Source: Pseudomonas syringae KCTC 12500
GTDB taxonomy: Bacteria > Pseudomonadota > Gammaproteobacteria > Pseudomonadales > Pseudomonadaceae
Direction: 5' to 3'
Length of the DNA stretch: 64,000 bases
Assembly (NCBI RefSeq): GCF_000507185.2
Contig: NZ_AYTM02000002.1
Coordinates: 3,693,501-3,757,500, forward strand
Position numbers and translations under genes: made by a program. Positions 16,325 to 25,446 of the stretch are shown one piece after another. The first letter of the stretch is position 1. The number at the start of each line of letters is the position of its first letter. The notes beneath the pieces were generated by a model. The model ran no database searches. It was given only the letters and a program-made list of their open reading frames with translations, and was not told the DNA's origin.

Positions 16325-17821
16325 GTGCCGCGTCGCATCATCAGAGGGCTCTGGCCCGTAGGTCTTCTGGCTTTTACGCTGGTCCTCAGCGGCTGTATCG
16401 GAACACATGGAATCACACCGCAGGGCAGTGTTCTGCACGCTGACAGCCTGGCCACCGATCAGGCGATTCAGAGCGCTTCCCTCGACGCCCATTGGCCCGC
16501 AGCGCAATGGTGGCGTGCCTACGGCGACGCGCAACTGGACCGCTGGGTCGACATGGCGACGCTGGGCAGCCCGAGTCTGGCACTTGCCGCTGCTCGTGTG
16601 CGCCAGGCAAAGGCGATGGCACAGGTGGCCGAGTCCGCCGAGTCTGTGCAAGTGCAAGGCAACGCCAGCCTGATGCGTCACGACTGGCCAGAGGATCAGT
16701 TTTATGGCCCCGGAGCGCTGGCCGATACTCGCACCTGGGACAACAATGCGTCGCTGGGCCTGAGCTACGCACTGGACCTGTGGGGACGTGAACGCAACGC
16801 CAGCGAGCAGGCCGTTGATCTGGCGCACGTGAGTGCTGCCGAGCAGCGTCAGGCGCAGCTCGAATTGCAGGAAAACGTGGTCCGCGCCTACATCCGGCTG
16901 TCCCTCGACTACGCCCGACTGGATATCGCCGAGGCGGCACTGGCCCAGCAGCAACAGATACTCGACCTGGCGCAGCGTCGCCTCAAGGGCGGGATCGGCA
17001 CGCGCTTCGACGTCAGTCAGGCCCAAACCCCGCTGCCTGAGGCACATCGGCAGATCGACGCGCTGCAAGAGGCCATCGCGTTGAGTCGCAACCAACTGGC
17101 CGCGCTGGCAGGCAAGGGACCGGGGCAGGGCGCGGGGGTGCAGCGGCCTGCGCTGTCGTTGCACACCGCACTGACATTGCCCTCGGCACTGCCCGCCGAA
17201 CTGCTCGGTCAGCGACCTGACGTGGTGGCTGCGCGCTGGCAGGTGGCGGCGCAGGCACGTGGTATCGACGTTGCACATGCGGGCTTTTATCCCAATGTCG
17301 ATCTGGTCGGCAGCCTGAGCTACATGGCCACGGGCGGTGGCATGCTCGAGTTTCTGACCGGCAGCAAGCTGGGTTACAAGGTCGGGCCGGCCATCAGCCT
17401 GCCGATTTTCGACGCTGGACGCTTGCGTGCGGAGCTGGGGCGGGCGTCCGCTGCTTATGATCAGGCTGTGGCGCATTACAACCAGACGCTGGTCATGGCG
17501 TTGAAAAATGTCTCCGACCAGTTGATTCGGCGCGCCTCGATGGACAAGCAGCAGGCACTCGCCGCCGAGTCGGTGGCGTCGGCACAAAAGACCTACGACA
17601 TTGCCCTGATCGCCTGGCAGCGCGGCCTGACCGATTACCTGAACGTGCTCAATGCGCGCACGCAGTTGTTTCGCCAGCAGCAGGTTCAGCAACAGGTCGA
17701 GGCCGCGCGACTGGAAGCCTACGCCGGACTGGTGGTAGCGCTGGGCGGTTACGCTGACGGGAATAACAATGGCAATGGTCATTTCGCACACACCGTCGCC
17801 GAGTCTGAGGGCGGGCAATGA
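16325..17821 (+). CDS. RND/NodT-type outer-membrane efflux lipoprotein
   Basis: A 498-residue TolC-like channel subunit with a lipoprotein signal (lipobox LVLSGC, Cys about residue 24) and two outer-membrane efflux domains (about 70-255 and 280-480), the NodT family plan. Motifs include SYALDLWGRERNASEQ and RLKGGIGTRFDVSQAQ. It begins with GTG. It leads an operon with a FUSC permease (ATGA overlap), a DUF1656 protein and an HlyD adaptor, supplying the outer-membrane part of a tripartite pump. E. coli aaeXAB lacks its own outer-membrane gene, so this is a fuller version. Confidence 0.87.
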   Translation: MPRRIIRGLWPVGLLAFTLVLSGCIGTHGITPQGSVLHADSLATDQAIQSASLDAHWPAAQWWRAYGDAQLDRWVDMATLGSPSLALAAARVRQAKAMAQVAESAESVQVQGNASLMRHDWPEDQFYGPGALADTRTWDNNASLGLSYALDLWGRERNASEQAVDLAHVSAAEQRQAQLELQENVVRAYIRLSLDYARLDIAEAALAQQQQILDLAQRRLKGGIGTRFDVSQAQTPLPEAHRQIDALQEAIALSRNQLAALAGKGPGQGAGVQRPALSLHTALTLPSALPAELLGQRPDVVAARWQVAAQARGIDVAHAGFYPNVDLVGSLSYMATGGGMLEFLTGSKLGYKVGPAISLPIFDAGRLRAELGRASAAYDQAVAHYNQTLVMALKNVSDQLIRRASMDKQQALAAESVASAQKTYDIALIAWQRGLTDYLNVLNARTQLFRQQQVQQQVEAARLEAYAGLVVALGGYADGNNNGNGHFAHTVAESEGGQ

Positions 17822-20007
17822 TCGCCTCGCTACAGCGCATCACCGACCTGCCGTGGCGTCGCGAATTGCACAGTTGGGCGCGCAGTGACGGGGTGACCTG
17901 GGTTTACATCTTCAAGGTGCTGCTCGCCGCATTTCTCACCTACTGGCTGGCGCTGCGCCTGGAACTGCCGCAGCCGCACACGGCGATGATCACCGTGTTC
18001 ATCGTCATGCAGCCACAGAGCGGGCAGGTGTTCGCCAAGAGTTTTTATCGCCTGCTGGGGACGCTGGCCGGGTCGGCGATGATGGTGCTGTTGATGGCCC
18101 TGTTTGCGCAGAGTCCGCTGCCGTTTCTCGGCAGTCTCGCGCTCTGGGTCGGCCTGTGTTCGGCCGGCGCGGCGCGCTATCGCAACTTTCGCGCGTATGG
18201 CTTTGTGCTGGCCGGGTATACGGCAGCCATGGTCGGGCTGCCTGCGCTGGCGCATCCGGAAGGTTCGTTCATGTCGGCGGTCTGGCGGGTAGTGGAAATT
18301 AGCCTGGGCATCCTGTGTTCCACTGCAATCAGCGCGTCGGTGCTGCCGCAGAGTTCCAGCGCTGCGATGCGCAACGCGCTGTATCTGCGCTTCGGCGGGT
18401 TCGCGCGCTTCGTGGTCAACGGCCTGCGCGGCGATATTTCACGCGCTGAATTTGAAACCGGCAATGTACGCTTTGTGGCCGAGGCCATCGGCCTTGAAGG
18501 GCTGCGCAGCGTCACGGTATTCGAAGACCCGCACATGCGTCGCCGCAACGGTCGACTCAACCGTTTGAACAGCGAATTCATGGCGGTCACCACGCGCTTC
18601 AATGCCCTGCACCAATTGCTCGAACGTCTGCGTCTCGAACACGCCGATCAGGTGTTGAAGCATATCGATCCCGGCCTTGAAAACCTTGCGCAACTGCTCG
18701 ACGGGTTCGCCGACCGCGCCTTGACCAACGATGACGCGGCGCTGCTGGTCACGCGCCTGGAGTCGTGCAAGGCGTACTTTCCAGAGCGGGTCAGAAGCCT
18801 GCGCACCGAGCTGGAGCGTACCCTGCCCAGCGACGCCGAACGATTGGACTTTCACACCTCGTTCGAGCTGCTGTACCGCCTGCTCAGCGAGTTGCTCGAC
18901 TACGCACGAACCCATGCATCGCTGGCCGACCACAGCCATGAGCGTGAACAGTGGAGGGGCTCGTTCGTACCGCGTACCCACTGGATGACCGCGCTGGCAG
19001 CCGGTGCCCGGGCGACCTGTGTGGTCGGCCTGATGAGTGTGTATTGGGTGCTGACGGCGTGGCCCAGCGGCGCGAGCATGGTCCTGGCCTCGGCGGCCAC
19101 CGTTGCGCTGTCGTCGACTACCCACAATCCCAGGCGCATGTCGCTACAGATGGCCGGCGGTACATTGCTCGGTGCGCTGTCAGGTTTTATCGAAACGTTT
19201 TTCCTGTTCCCGCACATCGACGGTTTTCCGTTGCTGTGCCTGCTGTTGGCCCCGGTGTTTGTGCTCGGCGCGTATTTGGGCTCACGTCCGCAGTGGACGG
19301 GTTACGGCCTGGGGCTGCTGATCTTTTTCAGCTTGGGCTCGGTGCCGGACAACCTCACGGTTTACAACCCTTACACCTTCATCAACGATTACATCGCGAT
19401 GGTCGTGGGCATGCTGATCTGCGCTGCTGCCGGGGCAATCATCCTGCCGCCCAACAGCCGCTGGATGTGGCAACGCCTGGAGCAGGCCTTGCGCAATCAG
19501 GTGGTGTTTGCGATCAGCGCACCACTCAAGCGTCTGGGCTCAAGCTTCGAAAGCCAGACCCGCGACCTGATGCATCAGGCATATGGCCTGGCGATCGGCA
19601 AACCGCTGGTTCAGCGCGAGTTGTTGCGCTGGATGTTCGTGGTGCTGGAAATCGGCCACGCCATTATCGAGCTGCGCCATGAACAGGCGCTTCTGCCGAT
19701 TCACCCTGCCTACGCCGAGTACCAGCCCTGGCGCATCGCGCTGCGAGTCATGGGGCGCGCCTTGGTGCGGCTGTTCATCCAGCCTGATGCGATCAATCTG
19801 CAGCGCTGCCTGTCTGCAGTCGATCAGGCCATCAAGCGGGTGCAGGAGGCCGATGAACCCTTCGCCTCGCATTTCGATACGTCGGTGCTGCGCCGGGTAA
19901 AAAGCTACCTGCACTTTATCCGCTCGTCGCTGCTGGACCCGCAATCGCCGCTGGCCGCTTACGGCGTTGCGCGAACCGCTTCAGGAGTCGTCCATGCCGC
20001 CGCGTGA
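17818..20007 (+). CDS. FUSC family (AaeB-like) efflux permease
   Basis: A 729-residue inner-membrane protein with two clusters of helices (about 30-160 and 395-530), separated and followed by cytoplasmic regions, as in AaeB, the p-hydroxybenzoic acid efflux permease. Its helix pattern with LELPQPHTAMITVFIVMQPQ near the N-terminus is typical of the fusaric-acid-resistance (FUSC) family. Overlaps the preceding gene by ATGA and the next by 14 bases, so tightly coupled. Aromatic carboxylic acids or plant phenolics are a reasonable guess at substrate. Confidence 0.87.
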   Translation: MIASLQRITDLPWRRELHSWARSDGVTWVYIFKVLLAAFLTYWLALRLELPQPHTAMITVFIVMQPQSGQVFAKSFYRLLGTLAGSAMMVLLMALFAQSPLPFLGSLALWVGLCSAGAARYRNFRAYGFVLAGYTAAMVGLPALAHPEGSFMSAVWRVVEISLGILCSTAISASVLPQSSSAAMRNALYLRFGGFARFVVNGLRGDISRAEFETGNVRFVAEAIGLEGLRSVTVFEDPHMRRRNGRLNRLNSEFMAVTTRFNALHQLLERLRLEHADQVLKHIDPGLENLAQLLDGFADRALTNDDAALLVTRLESCKAYFPERVRSLRTELERTLPSDAERLDFHTSFELLYRLLSELLDYARTHASLADHSHEREQWRGSFVPRTHWMTALAAGARATCVVGLMSVYWVLTAWPSGASMVLASAATVALSSTTHNPRRMSLQMAGGTLLGALSGFIETFFLFPHIDGFPLLCLLLAPVFVLGAYLGSRPQWTGYGLGLLIFFSLGSVPDNLTVYNPYTFINDYIAMVVGMLICAAAGAIILPPNSRWMWQRLEQALRNQVVFAISAPLKRLGSSFESQTRDLMHQAYGLAIGKPLVQRELLRWMFVVLEIGHAIIELRHEQALLPIHPAYAEYQPWRIALRVMGRALVRLFIQPDAINLQRCLSAVDQAIKRVQEADEPFASHFDTSVLRRVKSYLHFIRSSLLDPQSPLAAYGVARTASGVVHAAA

Positions 20008-20197
20008 AATAGCCTTCCACGGCCTGTACATGCCGACCCTCACGCTGATCTTTCTGCTGGCCGTGGTTCTGGCATGGGCGCTGGATCGACTGCTGGCCGG
20101 TTTTGACCTGTATCGATATTTCTGGCACCCGGCCTTGCTGCGTCTGAGCCTGTTTATCTGCATCTTCGGCGCGTTGGCGCTGCCCCTTTATCGTTGA
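19994..20197 (+). CDS. DUF1656 (AaeX-like) small membrane protein
   Basis: A 67-residue protein, the same length as E. coli AaeX, with two hydrophobic helices (about 13-33 and 42-64) and the EIAFHGLYMPTL start typical of DUF1656. The ATG at 19994 has an AGGAG site and lies inside the end of the permease gene. Its role in the pump is unknown but the gene consistently accompanies FUSC permeases. Confidence 0.85.
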   Translation: MPPREIAFHGLYMPTLTLIFLLAVVLAWALDRLLAGFDLYRYFWHPALLRLSLFICIFGALALPLYR

Positions 20198-20222
20198 CGC
20201 CTGAGTCGGGAAAAATCTCTGG

Positions 20223-21083
20223 ATGAAAAAGTTCTTCAGTCTGTTTGCCACGTTGCTGGTGCTGGCAATCGCGCTCTGGATCGGTCGCACGCTGTGGGTC
20301 GACTACATGGATAGCCCATGGACCCGCGATGGCCGGGTACGTGCCGATATCATCAACGTAGCGGCCGATGTGTCCGGTACCGTGGTCGAGGTACCGGTGC
20401 GTGACAACCAGTGGGTAAAGCGCGGCGATCTGCTGATGCAGATCGACCCGGAGCATTACCGGATCGCCGTGAAGCAGGCGCAGGCATTGCTGGCTTCACG
20501 CAAGGCGACCTGGGAGATGCGCAAACTGAATGCCAGGCGGCGTGCCGACATGGATGAACTGGTCATCTCGGCGGAAAATCGTGACGACGCGAGTAACGTA
20601 GCCACCTCGGCCCTGGCCGATTACCAGTTGGCCCAGGCGCAACTGGAGGCGGCCGAGCTCAACCTGTCACGCACGCGGGTACTGGCGGCGGTGGACGGTT
20701 ACGTCACCAACCTTAATGTTCATCGCGGCGACTATGCGCGCATTGGTGAGGCGAAGATGGCCGTGGTCGACATGAACTCGTTCTGGGTCTACGGCTTCTT
20801 CGAGGAAACCAAGTTGCCGCACCTGAAAGTGGGTGATCCTGCGGACCTGCAACTGATGAGCGGCGAGGTGCTCAAGGGGCATGTCGAAAGCATCGCACGC
20901 GGCATCTACGACCGTGACAACCCGCAAAGCCGCGAATTGATCGCCGACGTGAACCCGACCTTCAACTGGGTGCGTCTGGCCCAGCGCGTGCCGGTGCGTA
21001 TTCATCTGGATCAGGTACCGCAGGATGTGTTGCTGGCGGCGGGGATGACTTGCACGGTGATCGTCAGACCGGTAGATGGCTGA
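20223..21083 (+). CDS. HlyD/AaeA-like membrane-fusion protein
   Basis: A 286-residue periplasmic adaptor anchored by one N-terminal helix (about 5-23). It has the split biotinyl-lipoyl domain (TVVEVPVRDNQWVKRGDLLMQ and, after the hairpin, AAVDGYVTNLNVHRGDYA), an alpha-helical hairpin (about 85-150) and a beta-barrel domain. It completes the tripartite pump with the permease and outer-membrane lipoprotein. It starts 25 bases after DUF1656. A dispersed repeat follows its stop. Confidence 0.88.
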   Translation: MKKFFSLFATLLVLAIALWIGRTLWVDYMDSPWTRDGRVRADIINVAADVSGTVVEVPVRDNQWVKRGDLLMQIDPEHYRIAVKQAQALLASRKATWEMRKLNARRRADMDELVISAENRDDASNVATSALADYQLAQAQLEAAELNLSRTRVLAAVDGYVTNLNVHRGDYARIGEAKMAVVDMNSFWVYGFFEETKLPHLKVGDPADLQLMSGEVLKGHVESIARGIYDRDNPQSRELIADVNPTFNWVRLAQRVPVRIHLDQVPQDVLLAAGMTCTVIVRPVDG

Positions 21084-21090
21084 TACTTGA

Positions 21091-21142
21091 GGACGCAGAG
21101 CGTCCAGAACGGCATGCCAACGCGGAGCATTGGCACGATAGT
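21091..21142. repeat. Dispersed two-hairpin repeat, copy C
   Basis: The best-preserved copy: GGACGC-AGA-GCGTCC (21091-21105), then TGCCAA-N9-TTGGCA (21115-21135), then CGATAGT. It lies between the convergent HlyD and short-chain-dehydrogenase genes. Confidence 0.8.
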
Positions 21143-21154
21143 GACAAGGCTCGG

Positions 21155-21973
21155 CTACAGATCAGCGTTCAGCCCAAAGCGTTTTCTCAGGGCCATATCC
21201 AGTAGCCTTTTGGGCAGCAACCACGCCATCAGCGGCAGTAGGCGTGAGCCGTTGCCCAGGCGCAGCAGGCGTGGCGAACGAGTGTGTTGCACGGCCTTGA
21301 GCAAGTCGCGAGCGAATTCGGTGACGGGGGTAGGGCTGTCCAGAGAGGCCCTGGCGCGTGCACGAATGCCTTCGCGAATCGGCCACCAGGGCGATTGTTC
21401 GCTGATCAGTTGCTCGGCTTCGTGGCTGGCATTCTTCGCGAAGCTCGACGCAATCGCGCCGGGCTGAACCTCCATCACCTGGACGCCGAACGGCGCCAGC
21501 TCCAGACGCAGCGCATCACTGAGCGCATGCACCGCCGCCTTCGACGCACAGTAAGCCCCCGCAAACGGCGTGACCAGCACACCGGATACGCTGCCGATGT
21601 TCACCACCAGTCCCTTGTTGCGGCGCAGTGCCGGAAACAGCGCCCGGGTCACCCCGATGACGGAAAACACATTGGTTTCGAACTGGCGCTGCAAGGCCTG
21701 CACTCCGCCGTCGAGCAGGGGACCCATCGCGCCATAGCCAGCGTTGTTGATCAACACATCCAGGCCGCTGTGCTCCAGACCGGCGGCCAGTTGCTCCAGC
21801 GCCAGGCTGTCGTTGACGTCCAGTTGTACGGCGATGAAACCCGCTGCACTGAGTGCCGCGACATCGTCGGCCTTGCGCGCGGTGGCCCAGACTTCATAGC
21901 CAGTGGCCTTGAACGCGTCGGCCAGAGCACGGCCGATTCCGCTGGAACAGCCTGTAATCAAAGCGATGGGCAT
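21155..21973 (-). CDS. Short-chain dehydrogenase/reductase (SDR)
   Basis: A 272-residue NAD(P)-dependent oxidoreductase of the classical SDR family: cofactor motif TGCSSGIG (residues 8-15), NNAG (about 81-84), and the catalytic Ser, Tyr and Lys in NIGSVSGVLV and YCASK. The C-terminal extension of about 80 basic residues is like retinol-dehydrogenase-type SDRs. Substrate unknown. It lies 15 bases downstream of the small membrane protein gene and may be co-transcribed with it. Confidence 0.85.
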   Translation of the reverse strand: MPIALITGCSSGIGRALADAFKATGYEVWATARKADDVAALSAAGFIAVQLDVNDSLALEQLAAGLEHSGLDVLINNAGYGAMGPLLDGGVQALQRQFETNVFSVIGVTRALFPALRRNKGLVVNIGSVSGVLVTPFAGAYCASKAAVHALSDALRLELAPFGVQVMEVQPGAIASSFAKNASHEAEQLISEQSPWWPIREGIRARARASLDSPTPVTEFARDLLKAVQHTRSPRLLRLGNGSRLLPLMAWLLPKRLLDMALRKRFGLNADL

Positions 21974-21988
21974 GTGGAATCCTTGTGG

Positions 21989-22453
21989 TCAGTCCGAGAA
22001 ACTGCCTTGTAGATGTTCTGCGCGAAATTCCAGGGTTTGCGGGCGGTAACCGTTGCGCAGTGCCGGCACCGGCACGCAATCCTGCCACGTGCCTTTGGCC
22101 TGAAGTTCACCGGGGCCGCGATAGCGTGCGGACGCGTAGGTGTTGTCGGTCAGATTCACTGAATCACCAGGCGCATAGGCCGCGATTCGCCAACGCAGTT
22201 CCTGCAGGGTCACCTTATTGGTGTTGGTGATGCTGACCTGCAACGGACGATCTGCCGGGCAGCCTTGCGGGTTGTAACTCAGGCGGATATCCAGATGCTC
22301 AAGCTGGCGCGTTTCCCGACTGTCCTGCCAGATGACGATAGCCGCCACCGCCCCGAGCGCGACCGCCGCAGCCAGCGAGACAGGCAAGGCCTTCGCCGGA
22401 TAACGGAGCAGAAGGATCAGCCAGGTGAGGATTAACAGGATGCCGATCAACAT
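21989..22453 (-). CDS. Small two-helix membrane protein, hypothetical
   Basis: A 154-residue protein with two N-terminal membrane helices (about 2-16 and 24-43) followed by a soluble domain of about 110 residues with two cysteines (CPADRP and WQDCVP) that could form a disulfide outside the membrane. I do not recognise the family with certainty; similar pseudomonad proteins are often loosely labelled multidrug transporter. The ATG at 22453 follows a GGAGA site; an upstream TTG is less likely. Confidence 0.6.
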   Translation of the reverse strand: MLIGILLILTWLILLLRYPAKALPVSLAAAVALGAVAAIVIWQDSRETRQLEHLDIRLSYNPQGCPADRPLQVSITNTNKVTLQELRWRIAAYAPGDSVNLTDNTYASARYRGPGELQAKGTWQDCVPVPALRNGYRPQTLEFRAEHLQGSFSD

Positions 22454-22665
22454 GCGGCGGGTCTCCAGCAAGATGCAATGTCAGAGATACTACAGACATT
22501 GGGCAGGCGTTGACCAATGGGCAAGGCGTCGGCGCGGAGAGCGCTGCAGTCTGCCCTTGTTGTGCCACTGGCATAAGTGTCAGTAGGCGCTACGGCGCCA
22601 CTTATCTAGAGTGTGGGGCAGCGCGGAATTTTCCAGCGTCGTCGGACTTGCTGCAGGTGCCAGTC

Positions 22666-25446
22666 ATGGTTGAACGCTCGATTGCCCTTCATCAGCACAC
22701 GCCGGCATTACAGTTGGTGGACCCGCGCGGCTTGCCTGTGGGGTCAATTGCGCTATGCCGTACGAGTAGCGATATCGAGCCGCAAATCCGTACCAGCCAT
22801 GCGTCATTCGACATGGCGGGGCGACCTGTCAGCTGTTGGGACCCGCGCCTGTGGGCTGATCGGGCACCCGCCAATCTCAGCGTCATTCATTCGCTCAGCG
22901 GTCAGGTTCTGGCCAGCGACAGTGTGGACGCGGGCTGGCAGGTGTTGTTGGCGGGTGAGGCCGGGCAGGTGCTGGAGGCCTGGGACGCTCGGGGCGTTGT
23001 GCGACGTACGGGGTATGACGCGCTGCTAAGGCCCATCAAGGTTTTTGAAGATGAGCACTGCGTTGAGCGCTTGCTTTACGGCGGCCCTGATTCGATCACG
23101 TATAACCAGTGCGGTCAGTTGATTCGTCATGACGATCCGGCAGGCACGCGGCTTGACGATGCGTATGGTCTTTCGGGAAATGTGATCAGGCAAACGCGGC
23201 GCTTTCTGCACTCTGCCGATGAGCCTGACTGGCCCGAGTCGCTGACCGGGCGTGATGCCTTGCTGGAGCCCGGTGACGGCGCAACCACGTGCTGGCAATA
23301 CAACCCGGTGAGCGAGATCACCTGGCAACGCGATGCGCAGGGCAATGTTCAGTGTCTGGGTTACACCGTTGCAGGGCAGTTGAAAAACAGTCGTTTACAG
23401 CTCAACGGTCAGGCCGAACAGGTTCTGGTCAGTGCCATCCAGTATGACGCGCAGGGGCGGGTGGTGTCGGAAACGGCTGGCAATGGTGTGATCAGCACGG
23501 CGCTCTATGCCACTGAAGACGGTCGCCTGGGGGAATTGAATACCACGCGTAGTAATGGGCAGTCGTTGCAGGATTTGCGTTACGACTATGACCCGGTCGG
23601 TAATGTAATCCGTGTCGATGATCGTGCTCTGCCAGCCATCTCCAAAGGTCAGCGCATCGACTCGGTTTCGACCTATCGATACGACACGCTTTATCAACTG
23701 ATCGAAGCCTCGGGCAGGGAATGGGCAGTCGTTAATCACGGCCCGGTGCTGCCTGGTTTCCAGAGTCCCGCCGATCCTTCGACGCTGGCTGATTACACGC
23801 AGACGTATCGCTACGATGCCGGCGGCAACCTGCAACAGCTTACCCACACAGGCGCGCAGTCCCATTCGCGAACGCTGGTGACTGCGCGTTACAGCAACCG
23901 CAGTCTGCCGGTGATCAATGACCATATACCCGATGAAGCAGAAATCGCTGCTGCCTTCGACGCCAATGGCAATTTGCTCGCCCTGCAAGCCGGACAAAAC
24001 CTGAGCTGGGACCGACGCAACCAGTTGCAGCACGTGCGCCCCGTTATTCGTGAAAATGGTATGGACGACAGCGAACGCTATAGCTACGACGCCAGCGGCC
24101 AGCGCCTGCGCAAGGTGCGTACCACGCAAGCCAAAACCATTACCCATACGGCCGATGTGCGTTACCTGCCCGGTCTTGAAATCCGTACCGATACGGCCAC
24201 TGGTGAAACCCTGCATGTTGTTGTGGCCCAGGCCGGGCGTAATAACGTGCGCGTGCTGCATTGGGCGTCTGGAAAGCCCGACGCGCTTGAAAATGATCAG
24301 ACTCGTTACACCCTGAACGACCACCTGGGGTCCGGCACGCTGGAACTGGATGGGCAGGCGCAGCGTGTCAGCCACGAACGTTATTACCCGTTCGGCGGCA
24401 CGTCATGGTGGGCGGGGCGTAATGCGATCGAGGCGAGTTACAAGACCGTGCGTTACTCGGGTAAGGAGCGGGATGCGACAGGGCTTTATTACTACGGGCT
24501 GCGGTATTACGCGCCGTGGTTGCAGCGCTGGATCAATCCGGACCCGGCCGGTCTTGAGGACGGGCTTAATTTATACGGTATGTTGAGAAACAACCCGCTC
24601 ACGTTCATCGACGCGGTGGGAGGAGTCGCTGAAATTCCCAAGCATATTCACTACATCTGGTTGGGCGCTGCTGAACCGCTGATGGAGCGCCTGGAAGGGA
24701 TCAAAAACACTTCTGTGCTGAATCCCGACTATCAGTTGACGCTGCATCTGCATCTGGATCTGCGAAAAGGTGATGAAACGGAAATAGCCTCAGCGCTGCG
24801 CGGGCGAAGAAACGTCCATATTTCCGACCTCAGGGAAGAGGAATTTTTCAGAAAATTCCAGAAAACACCGTCATACGAGATTTATAAGGATTTGTATGGG
24901 GATGACCCTCGACACTACTCGGCAGCCAGTGACGTGCTTCGCTACAGCTTGATCAACCATTATGGCGGTATTTATTCGGACACGGATGACATGTTCAAGC
25001 GCGGTGTCAGGGATACCGATTTCATTACCAAGCCCAAGAGGATTTTCACGATGCGCCCGACGGACACACCTTGGAACCGGGATAAAATCGTGATTAACAA
25101 TAACTCGTTCGCGTCACCTGCCAACAATCCGGTGCTGAGCACTTTGGAAAAGGAGATAGTCGACCGGTACAGCGTTTATCGTGAGACAGGCCTTGGCAAG
25201 GTGCTCAGTAGCACCGCCGATGTGAGCGACAGGATGAGAATCGTTTCTGCTGTCACGGGGCCCAAGGTGTTCACAGAGGTATTGCTTAAAGAGGGGCGTG
25301 GGCTAAGAAAGCTGTTTTCAACAATGGTCAATTACCATGTTAAAGGTGAAAAATTAAAAAACCCGAAGCGTTATCAGGCAGAAGCCCAAAAAAGAATGCC
25401 ACTCTCGAACTTCATAAAAATGGGAGGCAGCCACTCATGGCAATAG
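22666..25446 (+). CDS. RHS/TccC-type toxin with C-terminal TcdA/TcdB-like glycosyltransferase domain
   Basis: A 926-residue protein. The N-terminus (HTPALQLVDPRGLPV) and repeated YD-type motifs through residue 600 match the TcC subunit of Tc insecticidal toxins. The RHS core ends with GLYYYGLRYYAPWLQRWINP and DPAGLEDGLNLYGMLRNNP (626-644), where TcC proteins cut themselves through Asp residues (here D626 and D632). After that the variable tail (about 650-926) has features of clostridial-toxin-type glycosyltransferases: IHYIW (Trp665), ASDVLR (Asp756, Arg759), GGIYSDTDD (DXD at 772-774), NNNSFAS and TGPKVFTEVL. It probably glycosylates a host protein. No TcA or TcB gene lies nearby. The tail is more AT-rich than the rest. 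The ATG at 22666 gives the usual TccC start; the frame is open to 22510. Confidence 0.82.
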   Translation: MVERSIALHQHTPALQLVDPRGLPVGSIALCRTSSDIEPQIRTSHASFDMAGRPVSCWDPRLWADRAPANLSVIHSLSGQVLASDSVDAGWQVLLAGEAGQVLEAWDARGVVRRTGYDALLRPIKVFEDEHCVERLLYGGPDSITYNQCGQLIRHDDPAGTRLDDAYGLSGNVIRQTRRFLHSADEPDWPESLTGRDALLEPGDGATTCWQYNPVSEITWQRDAQGNVQCLGYTVAGQLKNSRLQLNGQAEQVLVSAIQYDAQGRVVSETAGNGVISTALYATEDGRLGELNTTRSNGQSLQDLRYDYDPVGNVIRVDDRALPAISKGQRIDSVSTYRYDTLYQLIEASGREWAVVNHGPVLPGFQSPADPSTLADYTQTYRYDAGGNLQQLTHTGAQSHSRTLVTARYSNRSLPVINDHIPDEAEIAAAFDANGNLLALQAGQNLSWDRRNQLQHVRPVIRENGMDDSERYSYDASGQRLRKVRTTQAKTITHTADVRYLPGLEIRTDTATGETLHVVVAQAGRNNVRVLHWASGKPDALENDQTRYTLNDHLGSGTLELDGQAQRVSHERYYPFGGTSWWAGRNAIEASYKTVRYSGKERDATGLYYYGLRYYAPWLQRWINPDPAGLEDGLNLYGMLRNNPLTFIDAVGGVAEIPKHIHYIWLGAAEPLMERLEGIKNTSVLNPDYQLTLHLHLDLRKGDETEIASALRGRRNVHISDLREEEFFRKFQKTPSYEIYKDLYGDDPRHYSAASDVLRYSLINHYGGIYSDTDDMFKRGVRDTDFITKPKRIFTMRPTDTPWNRDKIVINNNSFASPANNPVLSTLEKEIVDRYSVYRETGLGKVLSSTADVSDRMRIVSAVTGPKVFTEVLLKEGRGLRKLFSTMVNYHVKGEKLKNPKRYQAEAQKRMPLSNFIKMGGSHSWQ

